This document shows, piece after piece, positions 18,657 to 27,276 of a stretch of 59,294 nucleotides of DNA (position 1 is its first letter; each line of letters begins with the position of its first letter). The position numbers and the translations under genes were made by a program. The DNA is from Ruminiclostridium sp. (GTDB lineage: Bacteria > Bacillota > Clostridia > Oscillospirales > Ruminococcaceae). A model generated the notes under the pieces. That model worked only from the letters and a program-made list of their open reading frames with translations. It did not search any database and was not told the DNA's origin. The stretch spans positions 1-59,294 of the forward strand of contig JAGALB010000042.1 of the NCBI GenBank assembly GCA_017625405.1, read 5' to 3'.

Positions 18657-19793
18657 TTATACTTGTTTTTTCATTTCCTTTTTCTTTATTTCAAGGCGCT
18701 TATCCGTATCCTCTTTCACAAGAGTATAGATAACGGATACAACGGGAATAAAGAAAATCATACCCATGAGCCCGAAAAGATTACCACCGATAAGAACGGC
18801 AATAAGCGTCCATAAGGGAGAAAGTCCTACCGAGCCGCCCACTACATAAGGATAAATGAACTGGGTTTCAATAAACTGCACCGCAAGATATACAATAAGG
18901 CATATAACCGCTTTCTGGGGGCTTTCAAGCAATGCCAGCAGAACGCCCAGCGCACATGAAATGAACGCACCCACATAAGGAATAAGCGCACAGATTGCCG
19001 TTACCACGCCAAGAAGCGGAGCATACGGAAGCCCGAATATCGTAAATGAAATAAAAATCAGAATACCGAGAATAATAGCCTCAAGGCACTGTCCTGAAAG
19101 GAACTTTGCAAAGGAATCCCTTGCAAGCTCTCCTACATAGCACACCCTGTCAGCTCTTTCAGGCTTAAGATAAGCGTAAAGCACCTTTTTCGCCTGTCTT
19201 ATAAGCGTATCACGGCCTGAAAGTACATAAATCGCTATGATAATACCGATTACCGAAGAGAAAATTGTTGATGCAGTTGTGGATGCGGCGGAAGCAACCG
19301 AGCCGAGGACTGTTCCTGCACCTTCCATAATCTTCTTTATTGCTCCTTCAAAATCAAAGCCTGCAAGATATTCATTTATCTTAGTGGTATCAATATTCTG
19401 CTGTTCGAGGAAGGCTATAAAACGAGGCCAGTTTTCCTTTACATATTCCGAAAGAGTCCTTACCGTACGGACAAGCTCAGGAATTACCAGTGTAAACAGC
19501 AATGTCAGCACCAGCAGAACACACACAATGGAAAGCACCATGCTTATAATATGAATTGTCTGCTGCTTCGGCTTTTTCTTTGCATTTTTTGTAAGCTTTG
19601 CAAAGAGATTTTCAAAGCCTGTAACGGGAACGTTAAGGATAAACGCAAGCACAAAGCCTATTACAATAGGAAGAAGAAGTGTCCATAAGGAATTCCATAG
19701 AGAGCCGAGAAGCTCAATGTGAGTAAGACCTATAAGCAGGAAGATTCCTGCGATTATGAGAATGAAGTTTATTTTTTTCTTGTTCTTTTCCAT
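18657..19793 (-). CDS. AI-2E family transporter
   Basis: 378 residues with about eight membrane helices and the family pattern: two N-terminal helices ('FILIIAGIFLLIGL', 'LLLPIVIGFVLAFILNVPV'), a long amphipathic region ('TVRTLSEYVKENWPRFIAFLEQQ'), then 'SGQCLEAIILGILIFISFTIFGLPYAPLLGVV' and a final 'PLWTLIAVLIGGNLFGLMGMIFFIPVVSVIYTL'. The family includes the disputed AI-2 exporter TqsA and Na+/H+ antiporters, so the substrate is unknown. The ATG at 19793 follows AAGGAGG; an upstream start at 19826 lacks one. Confidence 0.88.
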   Translation of the reverse strand: MEKNKKKINFILIIAGIFLLIGLTHIELLGSLWNSLWTLLLPIVIGFVLAFILNVPVTGFENLFAKLTKNAKKKPKQQTIHIISMVLSIVCVLLVLTLLFTLVIPELVRTVRTLSEYVKENWPRFIAFLEQQNIDTTKINEYLAGFDFEGAIKKIMEGAGTVLGSVASAASTTASTIFSSVIGIIIAIYVLSGRDTLIRQAKKVLYAYLKPERADRVCYVGELARDSFAKFLSGQCLEAIILGILIFISFTIFGLPYAPLLGVVTAICALIPYVGAFISCALGVLLALLESPQKAVICLIVYLAVQFIETQFIYPYVVGGSVGLSPLWTLIAVLIGGNLFGLMGMIFFIPVVSVIYTLVKEDTDKRLEIKKKEMKKQV

Positions 19794-19814
19794 AACTGCC
19801 TCCTTTTTACAATG

Positions 19815-19843
19815 ATTATAGCACATTTATTGAAAAAAGTAAA
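19815..19843 (-). promoter_or_regulatory. Extended -10 promoter of the AI-2E transporter gene
   Basis: On the minus strand TGTGC-TATAAT (extended TGn -10; hexamer 19815-19820) with TTTACT 17 bp upstream. The same TGTGCTATAAT string occurs in the promoters at 19951-19964 and 31734-31744. Confidence 0.6.
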
Positions 19844-19876
19844 TAATAATTACCATATTTTTACCGTTTTTTAATC

Positions 19877-19935
19877 TGTAACCACTTTGTAATAATTTGT
19901 AACCACTTTGTAAACATTTTGTAATCAGTTTGTAA
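19877..19935 (+). repeat. Six helically phased TGTAA repeats upstream of a promoter
   Basis: TGTAA starts at 19877, 19888, 19898, 19909, 19920 and 19931, with spacings of 11, 10, 11, 11 and 11 bp. Most copies read TTTGTAA, and two neighbouring pairs share TGTAACCACTTTGTAA. The array ends at 19935, one base before the -35 hexamer of the lipoprotein gene. One array face therefore lies on one side of the helix, as expected for cooperative binding of an activator or for phased bending. No known consensus was recognised. Confidence 0.85.
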
Positions 19936-19964
19936 TTGAATTACGAAAAATCATGTGCTATAAT
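19936..19964 (+). promoter_or_regulatory. Promoter of the lipoprotein gene
   Basis: TTGAAT (19936-19941), 17 bp, then TGC-TATAAT (hexamer 19959-19964, extended -10). It directly abuts the phased repeat array. Confidence 0.75.
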
Positions 19965-19992
19965 TAATAAAAAAGGGAGAGGAAATTATGAT

Positions 19993-21195
19993 ATGAAAAA
20001 ACTGACTTCACTTGTACTTTCGGTAGCGTTGCTACTCTGCTCCTGTGAAAAAGCACCCGAAGAACAGCTTAGTACAACAACATCGGAAGAAATCATCCCT
20101 GTTACCGCTACAATAACAACAACACCGGGTGCAACGGAGGCAAGCACGGAAGAAACAATTCTGCCTGCAGAAAATGAAGCCGTACAGCTGCCTGAAAACA
20201 TTATGTTTATTGAAACGGGATACTATGGAGATTTTGAAATTCTCGGAAATTATCTGTGCTGCGAAACCTATAAGAATCCGAATCTTGCTTATGACGACCG
20301 CACTTCGGTAATCAGATTCTATGACCTTGACGCAGGTGCTCTCGCAGGCTCGGTAACTATGCCCGACAAAACACATATAAACGCAATTTATAAGGGTGAG
20401 GGCGACGTGCTGTGCAATCTCGTCCTTGAAAAAGCAAAAAATGATAAAGGCGGAAGATACTACGAACACTCCTCTGCCACAATTTTTACGGACTTCACCT
20501 GTGATATAAGGCAGGACGGACTTACTGAACCAGAAACGGCAGTATGGCAGGGTGGCTATTCCGTTGTCAGAAAAGGTCTTGACCTCGTAGAAGGAAAAAG
20601 CAACGGGTATGTACTGGTTGAAGGATATGAGGAAGAGGGCGACCTTTACGGTTTCAAGACACGCTGTCCCGAATATGCCTTTGCAATGGACAAAAACCGC
20701 TTTGTGTACGAAATGAGAGGCTATGAATGCGTCCCCGGCTTCGGCTTCTATGATTTTGAAACAAACACCGACACCTTTATACCCGATTCGGAAAATCATG
20801 TACCCATAGGCTTTCGTGACGGAAAAATCTATTCCTATGAAACCGTATGGGACGGATTTCCTCAGGGACTTTATGCCACCGACACCGAAACGCTGGAAAC
20901 AGTGCTTATTGCAGAAGTGCCTTTTCCTATGGGAAACTATGATCGGATAGATTATGAAATGCCGTCTGACAGAGATTACATAATGATTTACAGGGAATGG
21001 TACACAGACGAGGGGCATACCGACAGGCATTATGCAGTTTACAAGGCTGATATCGGAACAGGAGAAATCTTTGAAGAAACAGAGCTTCCGCAGGATCTTA
21101 TGCTGAATTGGTGCGTGGGTTATATCGGCAATGACCGTTTTATGTTTGCTTCCGATTACGGTTACAGAGGCTTTATAATTGTTGATATGAAATAA
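19993..21195 (+). CDS. Lipoprotein of unknown function with Thr-rich linker
   Basis: 400 residues. 'MKKLTSLVLSVALLLCSCEK' is a lipoprotein signal (Cys at about 18), followed by a Thr/Glu-rich linker to about residue 65. The remaining about 335 residues have repeated beta-type segments ('VIRFYDLDAGALAGSV', 'YAVYKADIGTGEIFEE', 'GNDRFMFASDYGYRGFIIVD') that suggest a beta-propeller-like fold facing outside. No family was recognised and no catalytic motif is seen. The ATG at 19993 follows GGGAGAGG; an upstream TTG frame start lies inside the promoter and is rejected. Monocistronic, with an unusual repeat-bearing promoter and its own terminator. Confidence 0.75.
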   Translation: MKKLTSLVLSVALLLCSCEKAPEEQLSTTTSEEIIPVTATITTTPGATEASTEETILPAENEAVQLPENIMFIETGYYGDFEILGNYLCCETYKNPNLAYDDRTSVIRFYDLDAGALAGSVTMPDKTHINAIYKGEGDVLCNLVLEKAKNDKGGRYYEHSSATIFTDFTCDIRQDGLTEPETAVWQGGYSVVRKGLDLVEGKSNGYVLVEGYEEEGDLYGFKTRCPEYAFAMDKNRFVYEMRGYECVPGFGFYDFETNTDTFIPDSENHVPIGFRDGKIYSYETVWDGFPQGLYATDTETLETVLIAEVPFPMGNYDRIDYEMPSDRDYIMIYREWYTDEGHTDRHYAVYKADIGTGEIFEETELPQDLMLNWCVGYIGNDRFMFASDYGYRGFIIVDMK

Positions 21196-21199
21196 ATAT

Positions 21200-21234
21200 A
21201 CGCTGTTCATTGCGATGCAACGAACAGCGTTTTT
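21200..21234 (+). terminator. Terminator of the lipoprotein gene
   Basis: Stem ACGCTGTTC / GAACAGCGT with an inner TTGC/GCAA pairing, followed by TTTTT. It sits between convergent genes; on the minus strand the T-tract is poor. Confidence 0.85.
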
Positions 21235-21235
21235 A

Positions 21236-22867
21236 TTATGACAAGTCAAGGCTTCTTACCTTTTCCCTTACTTTAAGCACAAAGGCGGGTGAAACAGAAA
21301 GCTCATCTATTCCCATTCTGAGAAAACGCTCTGTAAGGTTTGTATCTGCCGCAAGTTCACCGCAGATACCTATCCATTTGCCATGCTTATGGGCATTATC
21401 TGCCGCAAGTTCAATAAGCCTCATTACAGCCTCATGGTAATTGTCGCAGAAGCTTTCAACATGTCTGTTCTGTCTGTCGCAGGCAAGAGTATATTGTATC
21501 AGGTCATTTGTACCTATACTGAAAAAATCAACTTCGGGGGCAAGTATATCGCTGATAATTGCCGCTGCGGGAGTTTCAATCATAATCCCTGTTTCGGTTT
21601 CATCCGAAAAGACCATACCCTCGTCAGTCAGCTCCCTCTTCACCTGAACGCTGATTGATTTTATCTCATCAATCTCCCATTTGCTCGTTATCATGGGAAA
21701 CATTATTCCAAGCCTGCCGAAAGCCGACGCACGATAAAGCGCTCTTAGCTGTGTTCTGAAAATTTCCCTGTGTGCAAGACAGAGCCTGATACCACGCAGC
21801 CCAAGTGCAGGATTTTCTTCCTTTTCATGATAAAAATATCCGCACTGCTTGTCCGCGCCTATATCCACAGTACGTATTATCACCTTTTTTCCTGCCATAC
21901 TTTCCAGAACCCTTCTGTAAACCAGAAACTGCTCCTCTTCCGTGGGAAAGCTGCTGTTTTCAAGATACAGGAATTCACTTCGGAAAAGGCCGATTCCTCC
22001 GGCATCGTTCAGCAGCACCTCACCGATACCTGCTGCGCTTCCTATATTCGCAAATATATTTATTCTTCTGCCGTCGGCGGTTATGTTTTCCTTACCCTTG
22101 AGCTTACGGAGAAGCTCCTTTTTCTGTTGTTCCTCCTGCTGACGCTTTTTTGTTTCAGCCATTGTCTTCTCGTCGGGATTCAGTATAAATTCACCGCTGA
22201 AGCCATCCGCAATAGCGATATCGCCGTCTTTTACAGCAGAAAGGAACTCTTCCCCCAGCCCTATAACAGCAGGAACGTTCATACTTCTTGCAAGGATTGC
22301 CGTGTGGGAATTTGATGAGCCGTATGCCGTGGCAAACGCAAGCACCTTATCCTTATCAAATGCAACCGTTTCGCTGGGGGCAAGATCGTCAGCGCAGATT
22401 ATCACTTTTTCATCGGGAATATTTCCGTTTCCGCTGTTTCCCGAAAGCTTTGCAATAAGCCTGTTTGAAATATCACGGACATCGGCGGCCCTCGCCTGCA
22501 TATATGCATCTTCCATATTTTCAAACATATGTGAAAAATTATCCGCAGTAACAGCAACCGCATATTCCGCATTCACGTTCTGACACTTTATTACCTCGGC
22601 TATGGCTTCGTTATAATCTTCGTCCTCAAGCATCATCATATGAATATCAAATATATCTGCGTTGGCTTCACCCAGTTCTCTTACAGCCTTTTCGTAAATT
22701 TCGCCCAGTTCACGTATCGCAGTCTTTTTTGCTTCTTCCAGCCGCAAAAGCTCCGCTTCTGTATCATCGGTTTTTAACCGCTTTACCTGAATATCGGCAC
22801 GCCTGAACACAGATATCCTGCCTGCCGCAACGGCAGGACATACGCCTTTTCCGTTAAAAATAACCAT
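21236..22867 (-). CDS. ptsI: PTS enzyme I (PEP-protein phosphotransferase)
   Basis: Transfers phosphate from PEP to HPr in the cytoplasm. 543 residues, slightly short of the usual about 570. The phospho-His domain has 'SSNSHTAILARSMNVPAVIG' with His at about 188 (GGxTSHxAI in most members). The PEP-binding barrel has 'GIGLFRSEFLYL', 'IIRTVDIGADK', 'GLRGIRLCL', 'MFPMITS', 'IGIMIETPAA'-like and 'FSIGTNDLIQYTLACDR', and ends with 'GELAADTNLTERFLRMGIDELSVSP'. It starts 12 nt after ptsH, behind GGGAGAAA, as last gene of the PTS operon. Having EI, HPr and an EII in one operon suggests a complete, possibly dedicated, sugar uptake chain. Confidence 0.95.
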   Translation of the reverse strand: MVIFNGKGVCPAVAAGRISVFRRADIQVKRLKTDDTEAELLRLEEAKKTAIRELGEIYEKAVRELGEANADIFDIHMMMLEDEDYNEAIAEVIKCQNVNAEYAVAVTADNFSHMFENMEDAYMQARAADVRDISNRLIAKLSGNSGNGNIPDEKVIICADDLAPSETVAFDKDKVLAFATAYGSSNSHTAILARSMNVPAVIGLGEEFLSAVKDGDIAIADGFSGEFILNPDEKTMAETKKRQQEEQQKKELLRKLKGKENITADGRRINIFANIGSAAGIGEVLLNDAGGIGLFRSEFLYLENSSFPTEEEQFLVYRRVLESMAGKKVIIRTVDIGADKQCGYFYHEKEENPALGLRGIRLCLAHREIFRTQLRALYRASAFGRLGIMFPMITSKWEIDEIKSISVQVKRELTDEGMVFSDETETGIMIETPAAAIISDILAPEVDFFSIGTNDLIQYTLACDRQNRHVESFCDNYHEAVMRLIELAADNAHKHGKWIGICGELAADTNLTERFLRMGIDELSVSPAFVLKVREKVRSLDLS

Positions 22868-22879
22868 TGTTTCTCCCGT

Positions 22880-23137
22880 TTAAAGATTAGCTTCAAAGAA
22901 TTCACGTATTGCCGCTTCCGCTGCGGTTTCGTCTTCACCTGACACCGTTACGGTTACGGTATCGCCCTGCTTTACGCCAAGCCCCATCAACGCCATAAGC
23001 TTTGAAGCCGACGCAGATTGCGTTCCTTTGAAAACGGTTATTGCGCTTCTGAAATTCTTTGCGATTTTTGCAATACCGCCTGCAGGTCTTGCATGAATTC
23101 CCAGTTCATCCTTTATGGTGTACTCAAATTTTATCAT
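22880..23137 (-). CDS. ptsH: HPr phosphocarrier with altered regulatory site
   Basis: 85 residues. His15 is in 'LGIHARPAG', the normal phosphorylation site for enzyme I. In Bacillota HPr the regulatory Ser46 sits in 'LKSIMG'. Aligning 'ASKLMALMGLG' to that region puts Ser at 45 and Lys at 46, so the HPrK/P target is shifted or lost. That would affect CcpA-type catabolite control if this were the only HPr. It lies 6 nt after the phosphodiesterase-like gene and 12 nt before ptsI. Confidence 0.93.
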   Translation of the reverse strand: MIKFEYTIKDELGIHARPAGGIAKIAKNFRSAITVFKGTQSASASKLMALMGLGVKQGDTVTVTVSGEDETAAEAAIREFFEANL

Positions 23138-23143
23138 AAAATA

Positions 23144-23962
23144 TCAATCCTTTGTTTCGATTATTACTCCGTAGTGGTCAGAAATAACGGGATACTTTTT
23201 GCCGTTGAAAATCACCGTTGAAGAAAGAACATCCGCCTTTTCACTGCACCATATATGGTCAATTCTCATCTCATTACTTTCTGTCCATCCGTCTATTTTT
23301 CCTACCGCTGTAACTCCGCTGTCACGGCGCTTTGCAAGCAGGAAGCTGTCAAAAAATCTGCTGTCCTTAATCAGGTCATAGCCTTCATCTCTTTTGTCAG
23401 CAGGAGAATTGAAATCCCCCATAAGCCATACCCTGCCCTTGTTTCTTATATGATTATTCAGTCTTTCCCACTGCTTCGAAAACGGTTCTTCCTTGTCCTC
23501 CCACCAACCGAGATGAACACTGTAAAACCAAGTGTCGGGATGATTCTGTGTGCGTACACCGATTACTCTGCGTGTTTTCCAGCTTCTGTAATCGTCAGTA
23601 CTGCTGACGGTAACCGTATCCGTTTCAATTATCGGGCTTCGGCTGAGAAGTGAGATTCCCTCGTCGTATTTTCCGTAACCTTCCTTTATTCCCAGCCATG
23701 TCCAATAGTAGCCGGCACCTTTCTCCGAAAGCATTTTAACCGCATTATACGCATGGTTATCAGCTTTCACAGGTATTGCGCCGCAATACGTGAAATTCTG
23801 CAGCCCTGCAGCCGCAGCCTCCTCTGAAGATATGCTCTGATTTACCTCCTGAAGAGCGATAATATCAGGCAGTTCTTCCGCTGCTGCAGAAACGAAGGCT
23901 TTAAGCTTGCAAGGGTAATCAGCTTCAACAAGCGAATGGGTATTAAGAGTCATAAGCTTCAT
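23144..23962 (-). CDS. Endonuclease/exonuclease/phosphatase-family hydrolase in the PTS operon
   Basis: 272 residues of the EEP fold: 'TLNTHSL', 'DIIALQEVN' (metal Glu), 'VHLGWW', 'WLMGDFNSPAD' (catalytic Asp/Asn) and 'RIDHIWCS...ISDHYGV' (Asp-His pair) are all present in order. The family cuts phosphodiester or phosphomonoester bonds in nucleic acids, inositol phosphates or sphingomyelin. No signal peptide, so it is cytoplasmic. The ATG at 23962 has TGAGGT upstream and lies 8 nt after the EII gene, with HPr 6 nt downstream. The setting suggests a sugar-phosphate or phosphodiester substrate linked to the imported sugar (inference). Confidence 0.85.
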   Translation of the reverse strand: MKLMTLNTHSLVEADYPCKLKAFVSAAAEELPDIIALQEVNQSISSEEAAAAGLQNFTYCGAIPVKADNHAYNAVKMLSEKGAGYYWTWLGIKEGYGKYDEGISLLSRSPIIETDTVTVSSTDDYRSWKTRRVIGVRTQNHPDTWFYSVHLGWWEDKEEPFSKQWERLNNHIRNKGRVWLMGDFNSPADKRDEGYDLIKDSRFFDSFLLAKRRDSGVTAVGKIDGWTESNEMRIDHIWCSEKADVLSSTVIFNGKKYPVISDHYGVIIETKD

Positions 23963-23970
23963 AACAGACC

Positions 23971-26124
23971 TCACAGAATATCATTTATATCTGATTTCAG
24001 AACGTCTGCCTTAGGACCGTATACCGCCTGTATGCCGTTATCCTTTTTCATAAGGCTGAGTGCTCCCTCAGAACGCCATTTATCAATATCCGCCACAAGA
24101 TCGGGATTTTTTACCGTTACACGCAGTCTTGTCATGCAGGCGTCCACAAATTCAATATTTTCCCTTCCGCCGAGAAGAGCAATTATTCTTTCAGGCTGGG
24201 AATCTGCATCTGTCCGTCTGACGCCGCTTTCTTCAATTTCCGTACCGTCAACGGTATAATTGCCCAGTCTGCCGGGGGTTGCAAGCCTGAATTTTCCTAT
24301 CATGAAATATGCCACAAAATAACCGATTGCAAAAAATGCGGCAACGGCTATCAGGAAATTTATGATATCTCCTGTCAGTCCTGCTTCCACTGACATGGGA
24401 ACACGGGTCAGAAATTCAAGGTTACCGAATGAATGAAGCCTTAAATCGAAAATGCCTGCCATTGCAAAGGCGATTCCCTGTAAAACCGCATATACAGCAT
24501 ATAAAGGCAACGCACAGAACATGAACATAAATTCAATAGGCTCGGTTACACCCGTAAGGAAAACCGCGAGAGAAGTGGAAACGAACATGGAGCGATAGCG
24601 TTTGCGCTTATCGTGGTCTACCCTGCGGTACATTGCAAGAGCCACACCCAGCAGCAGACCCGTAGCGCCTATCATCTGACCCACCTTGAAGCGTGCGGGG
24701 GTAACTGTTTCCAGAAGATCATTATAAGCGGTAATATCTCCCGCATTTTTCAGATTTATAAGGTCAGCTATCCATGCAAGCCATAAGGGGTCCTGTCCGA
24801 AAACGATATTACCTGCATTCGCACCTGTTAGAATTTCGTAAGTTCCGCCGAAGCTGGTGTAATTCATAGGGATGGTCAGCATATGGTGAAGACCGAAGGG
24901 CAGCAGAATACGCTCAAGGGTTCCGTAGATGAACGGTGCCAGTACAGGGGAAGTATCCGCAGAATTTGCTATCCAGATACCGAAAGCGTTGATACCCGAC
25001 TGCACAATCGGCCATACAATACAGAGAATCAATGACACAATAACCGAATAAAGAATTATTGCCAGCGGAACAAAACGTTTTCCGTTGAAAAACGAAAGCG
25101 CATCGGGCAGCTTTCTGAAATTATAGAAACGGTTATACACAGCACCGCCCAGAAAGCCCGAAATAATACCGATAAAGACGCCCATGTTCAGAGCAGGCGC
25201 ACCAAGCACCGAGGTAAAATAGCTTTCGACAGGTATTTCCTGTCCGAAAAGTGACATTACCATCGCATCAGGGTCGCTGAGCATTGCGTTTGTGACACCG
25301 AAGACGGCACCTGTGATGTTATTGATAAGAATAAAGGCAAGAACTGCAGCAAAAGCGCCGCCTGCTTTTTCCTTCGCCCAGCTTCCGCCTATTGCCGCTG
25401 CAAAAAGGATGTGGAGATTGCTGATTACCGCCCAGCCGATGTTTTCCATTACGCTGCCGATTGTAACAACTGCGGCAATATCCGCTCCCAGCATTGCCGT
25501 AAGCTTACCGAGGCTTATCATCAGCCCCGCAGCAGGCATTACCGCAATTACCGTCATCAGCACCTTGCCAAGCTTCTGAAGGAAATCAAAGTTCAGCCTT
25601 CTTTTTTTCTTTTCAGGTGGCTTTTCTTCCTCCGCATATACAAGGGGAGATATTTCCTCCTCTGCGGTTTTTACCGTTATGAGGTCGTCACCCGCCTTTA
25701 TCTTTCCGCTTCTTACAGTTATTTCCGCATTATCAGACAGGTCGCAGACAAGCACTGGTGTAACAGGGTTTATATTATGCGTACGCAGTATTTCCATATC
25801 CGCTTCAGCAACAAGGTCACCTTTTTTTACCCTTTCACCCACACTTACAAGACTTTTAAAACCCTCACCCTTCAGCGAAACAGTTTCCAGTCCGAAATGC
25901 ACAAGAATTTCCATACCGTCATCCGACGAAAAGCCGTAGGCATGGCGTGTTTCGGCAACGGTGGAAACCACGCCGTCAACAGGGCTGTATATCCTGCCGT
26001 CTGACGGTATCAGCGCACAGCCGTCGCCAAGCACCTTTTCAGCAAAAACAGGGTCGGGCACATCTTTTATCGGTATTGCTCTGCCGTTTACGGGAGAAGC
26101 TATAACCGTTGTTCTGTATTTCAT
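23971..26124 (-). CDS. PTS glucose-family permease, domain order EIIA-EIIC-EIIB
   Basis: 717 residues. EIIA (about 1-140) has 'MEILVHFGLETV' with the phospho-His and 'SPVDGVV'. A basic/Pro linker follows ('EEKPPEKKKRR'). EIIC (about 190-610) has many membrane helices and the 'TGVTEPIEFMFMF' signature. EIIB (about 640-717) has 'DACMTRLRV' with the phospho-Cys. The EIIC type is that of the glucose/maltose/N-acetylglucosamine family; the exact sugar cannot be told. Most family members are C-B-A or B-C-A, so A-C-B is less usual. First gene of the PTS operon. No PRD antiterminator or RAT hairpin was seen upstream. Confidence 0.92.
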   Translation of the reverse strand: MKYRTTVIASPVNGRAIPIKDVPDPVFAEKVLGDGCALIPSDGRIYSPVDGVVSTVAETRHAYGFSSDDGMEILVHFGLETVSLKGEGFKSLVSVGERVKKGDLVAEADMEILRTHNINPVTPVLVCDLSDNAEITVRSGKIKAGDDLITVKTAEEEISPLVYAEEEKPPEKKKRRLNFDFLQKLGKVLMTVIAVMPAAGLMISLGKLTAMLGADIAAVVTIGSVMENIGWAVISNLHILFAAAIGGSWAKEKAGGAFAAVLAFILINNITGAVFGVTNAMLSDPDAMVMSLFGQEIPVESYFTSVLGAPALNMGVFIGIISGFLGGAVYNRFYNFRKLPDALSFFNGKRFVPLAIILYSVIVSLILCIVWPIVQSGINAFGIWIANSADTSPVLAPFIYGTLERILLPFGLHHMLTIPMNYTSFGGTYEILTGANAGNIVFGQDPLWLAWIADLINLKNAGDITAYNDLLETVTPARFKVGQMIGATGLLLGVALAMYRRVDHDKRKRYRSMFVSTSLAVFLTGVTEPIEFMFMFCALPLYAVYAVLQGIAFAMAGIFDLRLHSFGNLEFLTRVPMSVEAGLTGDIINFLIAVAAFFAIGYFVAYFMIGKFRLATPGRLGNYTVDGTEIEESGVRRTDADSQPERIIALLGGRENIEFVDACMTRLRVTVKNPDLVADIDKWRSEGALSLMKKDNGIQAVYGPKADVLKSDINDIL

Positions 26125-26185
26125 ATAAAGCTCCTTCAGAAATTCAATATATGTTTATAATGCTTTTTCATTTTAAAAATATACA

Positions 26186-26219
26186 GAAAAAAACAGAGCA
26201 CGCATAAGCGTACTCTGCT
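26186..26219 (-). terminator. Terminator of the ABC-exporter operon
   Basis: Stem CAGAGCACGC / GCGTACTCTG (one mismatch) with an ATAA loop; the minus strand continues with seven T. It lies just after the stop of the Thr-rich exported protein. Confidence 0.85.
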
Positions 26220-26225
26220 GTAAAA

Positions 26226-27257
26226 TTATGCCAGACCTGTATCAAGCACAAGTGCGGGATTTGTTATAATATCAGAAACTTCATCACGGGAAAGAAGTCT
26301 TGTTCCCTGGGTTCCTTCAAGGAAAATCTCCTGCGTTATTTCCACAAGACCGAAGGACTGCTCAAGAACTGCCATAATTTCAGGGATTATTACCTCTTCC
26401 ACGGTTCTTGCAAGCACAATGCCTGCAAGAAAAGCGTTTGTTGACTGTGAATATTCTCTTGACGATTTTTCAAGCTTTTCAACAGCAACAATCAGTCTGT
26501 CAAGGAACAGAAGACTTTCATCATACAGCTTTTTATACTGTTCACCATATTCTGCTGCATTTTTATACTTTTCCTTAAAGCTGTCACGGATTGTTTTTAT
26601 TTCACCGCCGATATAACCGTAATCGGCAGTCATGATACTTGTAATATCCGAAAGATTAATACTTTCCATTACAAGATTAAGAGCCGCAATTGCGCTTTTT
26701 TCCATTTCATTGGCAACAGCCTTTTTCTCCCTGAGTGCAGGGCGTGTTTCTTTTTCAACGTATATATCGCCGTTGAGGAAATAATGCTCAACAAGGAAAT
26801 TCGTGAATCTGAGCTGTTCGCCCTCCGTAAGCGTGAATATCGTCTTTATGGGTATTCCCCATCTGTCTTCGGGAAGTATTCCGCCACGTGTAAACTCAGT
26901 TATTATTTCTTCTTCCGGAGATAAGGTTGTTGTCGTAGCATTTGTAGTTGTAGTAGTTGTTGTCACCGCTGTCGTTGTGACGGTTGTTGTGGTGGTAACC
27001 GTTGTGGTGGCAGGGATTGTTGTGGTTGTAACAGGCTTTGTTTCAAGAACTGTTGTTATAAGCGCTTCGCCAAGCTCTTCCTTTGCCTGCTCTTCAGCCT
27101 TGTTCATTTCAGCTTCAAGCTGATTCTGTATGATAACCTGTGCAAGGGTCTTCTCCTTTGCATTTACTTCCGCAACATACAGCTCCGTAAAATAAACGGC
27201 AGCGAAAAGGCTGAGCGCACTCACGGCAAGTATTGCAAGAATTTTCAGTATTTTCAT
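26226..27257 (-). CDS. Exported or membrane-anchored protein with long Thr tract
   Basis: 343 residues. A single N-terminal hydrophobic segment (about 5-23) is followed by a Lys/Glu-rich helix, then about 55 residues that are nearly all Thr with scattered Val/Ala (about 73-118), then a helical domain with 'ALREKKAVANEMEKSAIAALN' and 'EKSSREYSQSTNAFLAGIVLARTVEE'. The Thr tract resembles O-glycosylated linkers of Ruminococcus exported proteins. No family was recognised. The ATG at 27257 follows AAAGG; GTG at 27263 is an alternative. It starts 19 nt after the ABC permease, so it probably works with that transporter. Confidence 0.7.
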   Translation of the reverse strand: MKILKILAILAVSALSLFAAVYFTELYVAEVNAKEKTLAQVIIQNQLEAEMNKAEEQAKEELGEALITTVLETKPVTTTTIPATTTVTTTTTVTTTAVTTTTTTTNATTTTLSPEEEIITEFTRGGILPEDRWGIPIKTIFTLTEGEQLRFTNFLVEHYFLNGDIYVEKETRPALREKKAVANEMEKSAIAALNLVMESINLSDITSIMTADYGYIGGEIKTIRDSFKEKYKNAAEYGEQYKKLYDESLLFLDRLIVAVEKLEKSSREYSQSTNAFLAGIVLARTVEEVIIPEIMAVLEQSFGLVEITQEIFLEGTQGTRLLSRDEVSDIITNPALVLDTGLA

Positions 27258-27276
27258 AAACACGAGCCTTTCCTTT

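Noticed and set aside
20032-21249. 405-codon minus-strand frame opposite the lipoprotein at 19993
   Set aside because: No ribosome binding site, Cys/Phe/His-rich antisense composition, and the opposite strand has a lipoprotein signal, promoter and terminator.
26125-26185. PRD antiterminator target or promoter of the PTS operon
   Set aside because: No convincing -35/-10 pair and no RAT-type hairpin could be found; left unannotated.
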